From Sporomusaceae bacterium UBA7701 (GTDB lineage: Bacteria; Bacillota; Negativicutes; Sporomusales; UBA7701): a stretch of DNA of 64,000 bases. Below, piece by piece: positions 61,556 through 64,000 of this stretch. Location of the stretch: assembly GCA_002482545.1 (NCBI GenBank), contig DLGF01000020.1, forward strand, positions 1-64,000, read 5' to 3'. The notes under the pieces were generated by a model that saw nothing but the letters and a program-made list of their open reading frames with translations, made no database searches and had not been told where the DNA came from. Numbering within the stretch: the first letter of the stretch is position 1; each line of letters opens with the position of its first letter. Made by a program: the position numbers and the translations under genes.

Positions 61556-61669
61556 ACTGATTTATCCAAGCGTTGGCAAGCGATAGGACAGGCTCAAGCG
61601 AAAAAAAATTCCCGCAGTAGCTGCTTGGCGGGGGGAAAAGCGCGATTTCCCGGGCCGGGCCGGGGCTTT

Positions 61670-62005
61670 TTACCCCGGGGCCGGACCGCCAAGGATAATG
61701 ACCGAGGTCAGGTGTTGTTCGAGATTGCGCTTGATCCGGTCCCGGTGGGGGCACGTGAAGCCATCGGCGCCGGCCTCGCCCAGACCGGAAGAAAGGGCGA
61801 GGATGTCGGCTCCCGCACGGGCCAGCATTCTTGCCCTTACGACGGCGCTTTTTCCGGGGCAGCCGCCGCAGAAGACAAACCCTAACAGTTTTGCCGGTCC
61901 GATGGGCTGAAAAGGTCCGGACCCGCTTTGAATCTGCTGTAAATCTTCCATTATCCAACCGGGATCACTGGTTTTCGGGCACCCGATGACGGCGACGTTG
62001 AGCAC
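61670..62005 (-). CDS. CGGC-domain putative metal-binding protein
   Basis: 111 residues with the signature CGGCPGKS in the middle, a Cys near the start (VAVIGCPK) and one in TCPHRD. CGGC domains are thought to bind metal or Fe-S through these Cys; function unknown. GTG 62005 follows AGGAGGG. Near zur-znuA but transcribed separately. Confidence 0.85.
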   Translation of the reverse strand: MLNVAVIGCPKTSDPGWIMEDLQQIQSGSGPFQPIGPAKLLGFVFCGGCPGKSAVVRARMLARAGADILALSSGLGEAGADGFTCPHRDRIKRNLEQHLTSVIILGGPAPG

Positions 62006-62425
62006 AGCATTCCCTCCTGTTCCATCTTCCGCCGGACGAATCGCGCCGGGACACGCTTCCTCACGGCTCGTTATATCATATTAGCCGCAGGGGGAGATGG
62101 TGACCAAAATATTGCGAATTTAGCTTATTTTTGCCTGATTGCTTTAAATATCTCTAGTTTTCGATATCGATGACTTGCCGGGAACGATAACCGTAGTGCT
62201 AGATAAGGGCGTCGGCGTATGTCGTGCGGCGGGAGAGCTCATCTCGGGACAGATACGTCAAGGCCTGTACCGGCGCGGGCGGAAGAACCGCTCAGGCAGG
62301 GAACAGGCCCGAATGTCGTACTTTGCCGAGTTGTGGGGAAAATTTACCTGGCTGCTGTTGGCATCTTTGGAAGGGTATGGTATGCTTTAGCTAAAGTCGA
62401 TCCGGTGATCTGAAAGAGGATGCTC
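62006..62425 (+). other. Gene-free leader with possible folded RNA
   Basis: AT-rich to about 62170, then GC-rich. GTATGTC near 62217 can pair with GACAGATAC, and GGCCTGT near 62262 with ACAGGCC near 62315, two adjacent folded domains. Fragments recall a glycine riboswitch but the core is absent. A 71-residue frame starting 62175 has no good ribosome site. The promoter of the next gene lies at 62358-62386. Confidence 0.35.
62358..62386 (+). promoter_or_regulatory. Promoter of methyltransferase gene
   Basis: TTGGCA, 17-base spacer, TATGCT, 40 bases before the start codon. Confidence 0.55.
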
Positions 62426-63475
62426 ATGAGCTTCTTAGCGCGGAACGAGTATTTGCTGAGCGAAATCGATTATTATCACGCGCAGATTTGCGCCCGGCTG
62501 ACTCAGGACGCCTGGTCGCAAAATTACCGGGAGATATGGAACACCGTCTGCTTTCAGCTTAATTGGTACGGCTATCCCACCGCCGAACCTCCCCGGGACA
62601 GCGTGGTCCGCCGGCTGTTGGGCTACACGCGGTACGGGCGGTTCTGGAGCGTGGACAGTCCGGTTTTAAACAGCGCGATCGCCCTGTCCAAGGACACGGC
62701 GGTGCCCTGCCGCACCCTTTTCGGGTTTGATCTTTACACCACGGGGCTTGGCTCCGGCGAACTGTTTGCCCACGGCGTTCTGGACAGGAGCGGGACCCTT
62801 GTCGTTCTCAGGCTTATGCCCTATCTCCTGCAGTTCATTGAGGTCGGCGCCGGCAACGGCTATTTTTCTTTCCTCGCCGCCCAGCAGGGCCTGCCGGTTG
62901 TGGCCATAGAACCCGCCGTCGGGGAATACGGCCGGCTGGCGGCGGGAGTGGAGCGGAACGGCTTCGGGAATATCACCGCCTTGCCCTGCTCGCTGGAGAA
63001 TCGTTCCGATGGGCTGGGCTATTCCATCGAAAGCGGGAAAGCCGGCAAAGAACTCGAACTGGGCGATTACCGGGCGGCGGGCAGCCTGGTGCGGATCGAT
63101 GCGCCGGGCGCCGCGCTGTCGCTCCTCCAGCGCGCCGGCGACTGGCTGGCAGCCTATGACGCTCCGGTCCTTCTCCTGGAAACCGGCTGTGCGACAGCTC
63201 AGGAAACCGGCCTGATTTTAAGCGAACTGAACGGCCGCGACTATCTTATCTATGCCGTCAACCGCACTCCCAAGCACCAGGGAACGCCGCTGCTGCCGGG
63301 GGATGAGCCGGCCTGCAGGCTGACGTCGAGTTTTCTGGCCTTGCCGCCGATGGCCGGAGATATGGCCGATTTATTGAGCCGGCCCGTGGATATGAGGGTT
63401 TTTACCCTTACGGAAAAACTGGAGAATCTGTGCCATTTTGTCAAAGGGTCCTTTGAGGTTCTCTGCGGCGGATGA
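62426..63475 (+). CDS. FkbM-like class I methyltransferase
   Basis: 349 residues. An N-terminal 140-residue segment of unknown fold, then the SAM-binding motif FIEVGAGNGYFSFLAAQ with the acidic end VVAIEPAVGEYGRL, and a substrate-type region to the end, as in FkbM-family O-methyltransferases that modify glycans or polyketides. ATG 62426 has GAAAGAGG 6 bases upstream. Substrate unknown; possibly cotranscribed with the following MFS gene. Confidence 0.82.
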   Translation: MSFLARNEYLLSEIDYYHAQICARLTQDAWSQNYREIWNTVCFQLNWYGYPTAEPPRDSVVRRLLGYTRYGRFWSVDSPVLNSAIALSKDTAVPCRTLFGFDLYTTGLGSGELFAHGVLDRSGTLVVLRLMPYLLQFIEVGAGNGYFSFLAAQQGLPVVAIEPAVGEYGRLAAGVERNGFGNITALPCSLENRSDGLGYSIESGKAGKELELGDYRAAGSLVRIDAPGAALSLLQRAGDWLAAYDAPVLLLETGCATAQETGLILSELNGRDYLIYAVNRTPKHQGTPLLPGDEPACRLTSSFLALPPMAGDMADLLSRPVDMRVFTLTEKLENLCHFVKGSFEVLCGG

Positions 63476-63637
63476 GCAGGAGGCGACAGGGCTTACGCGG
63501 CATATCTTCCCTGCCGTCGGGAAAGCATATAGGTGCGCGGCCCTGCCTCGCCCGGACGGCCTGGCGCATTCCCGGACGGAGGAGGCCTCGCGGCCTGCAG
63601 CCTTGGCGAGCCATCGATCTCATGGAGGTTTTCAGAA

Positions 63638-64000
63638 TTGACGCAACTCGCTGCAGGGCGGCTTTCCGCCCTGTCCTTTTTCCTATTGTTGATCATCGGA
63701 ATCACCTTTAGCCTGGCCGGCGTCGTGACGAAAGAGGTTGCGGCCACTTTCGCCGTAGATACCTATGTAATCGGTTATATTTTCAGCCTGTTTACCATTG
63801 GCTATAGCCTGGCCATCCTCGGCAACGGGTTTGTCCTCGACCGGATCGACATCAAGGTGGAGATGCTCGCGGCCCTTGCCTTGACGGGCGCCGCCATCGT
63901 CGGGGCGACCTGCTTTACGTCCATCGCGGTCTTTGCGGTTTCCATCTTTTTATATGGGCTGACCCTTGGGGTCCAACTGTCGGTCGCCTATTATCTGATT
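63638..64000 (+). CDS. MFS transporter (N-terminal part, cut by window end)
   Basis: TTG 63638 with GGAGG 9 bases upstream opens an unbroken frame to the window edge (121 codons). Hydrophobic segments alternate (LSFFLLLIIGITFSLAGVV, FSLFTIGYSLAILGNGFVLD) with an RID loop after TM2, the usual major-facilitator pattern. The remaining gene is outside the window; substrate unknown. Confidence 0.8.
   Translation, partial: MTQLAAGRLSALSFFLLLIIGITFSLAGVVTKEVAATFAVDTYVIGYIFSLFTIGYSLAILGNGFVLDRIDIKVEMLAALALTGAAIVGATCFTSIAVFAVSIFLYGLTLGVQLSVAYYLI

Noticed and set aside
62190..62330. Glycine riboswitch
   Set aside because: CTCAGGCAGGGAACAGG looks similar to part of that aptamer, but the GCCGAAGGNGCAA core is absent and the next gene is a methyltransferase.

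Overview
The window reads as chromosome of an endospore-forming member of the Bacillota (Firmicutes). The evidence is PyrR-type attenuators, a T-box, a lysine riboswitch, an FMN riboswitch, two c-di-GMP-I riboswitches, tRNAs with encoded CCA, and two Cys-rich genes behind sigma-K-like promoters. The base composition is GC-rich and several genes start with TTG or GTG. A Negativicutes (Sporomusa-like) relative is my best guess, but that is inference. No rRNA, CRISPR array, transposase or integrase was found.

Layout. 0-8 kb holds housekeeping and accessory genes: an orphan peptide-binding lipoprotein, two tRNA-Leu genes, a NUDIX hydrolase, a diguanylate cyclase, a Cys-rich putative spore protein, a DcuC-like carrier, an acetyltransferase and a YhcH-like protein. 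8.4-18.2 kb is a complete pyrimidine operon, pyrB-pyrC-carA-carB-pyrK-pyrD-pyrF-pyrE, behind two tandem PyrR-type attenuators; pyrR itself is not here. 18.2-22.4 kb has a structured intergenic stretch, an acetyltransferase and a glycosylase-def-nitroreductase operon. 22.5-24.8 kb has tRNA-Asp, -Gly and -Trp, then an AT-richer accessory patch that ends in a decayed tRNA-Gln-like sequence fused to a perfect 23-bp palindrome.

24.8-31.9 kb is a signalling block: a PAS/PucR-type regulator, a V4R protein, an HD-GYP protein, a GGDEF protein, two c-di-GMP-I riboswitches, a zinc-ribbon peptide and a chemoreceptor. Makers, breakers and readers of c-di-GMP sit side by side. 32-35.3 kb carries an Lrp regulator and two EamA exporters. 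35.6-38 kb is a phage-like module: a repressor, three matching operators, small overlapping genes and an ArpU-like regulator, with no structural or integration genes. 38.2-43 kb has two amino-acid permeases under different RNA control (a T-box and a lysine riboswitch) around a two-P-loop ATPase.

43-51 kb mixes small regulators, a second Cys-rich spore-type gene, a sigma-54 activator and an FHA-winged-helix protein. It also holds two related copies of a structured RNA (43266-43418 and 50370-50735) that I cannot assign with certainty; this is the most interesting unexplained signal. 50.8-58.4 kb has a class D beta-lactamase, a GntR operon, a free-standing carbohydrate-binding protein, and a sigma-54 activator followed by repeated TTTTCCGGAA sites, a textbook -24/-12 promoter, a diaminopimelate dehydrogenase and an M55 D-aminopeptidase. 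The last group looks like a regulated route for using cell-wall-type peptides. 58.5-64 kb holds a small membrane protein, FMN riboswitch-ribB, zur-znuA with a Zur-like box, a CGGC protein, an FkbM-like methyltransferase and the start of an MFS transporter cut by the window edge.
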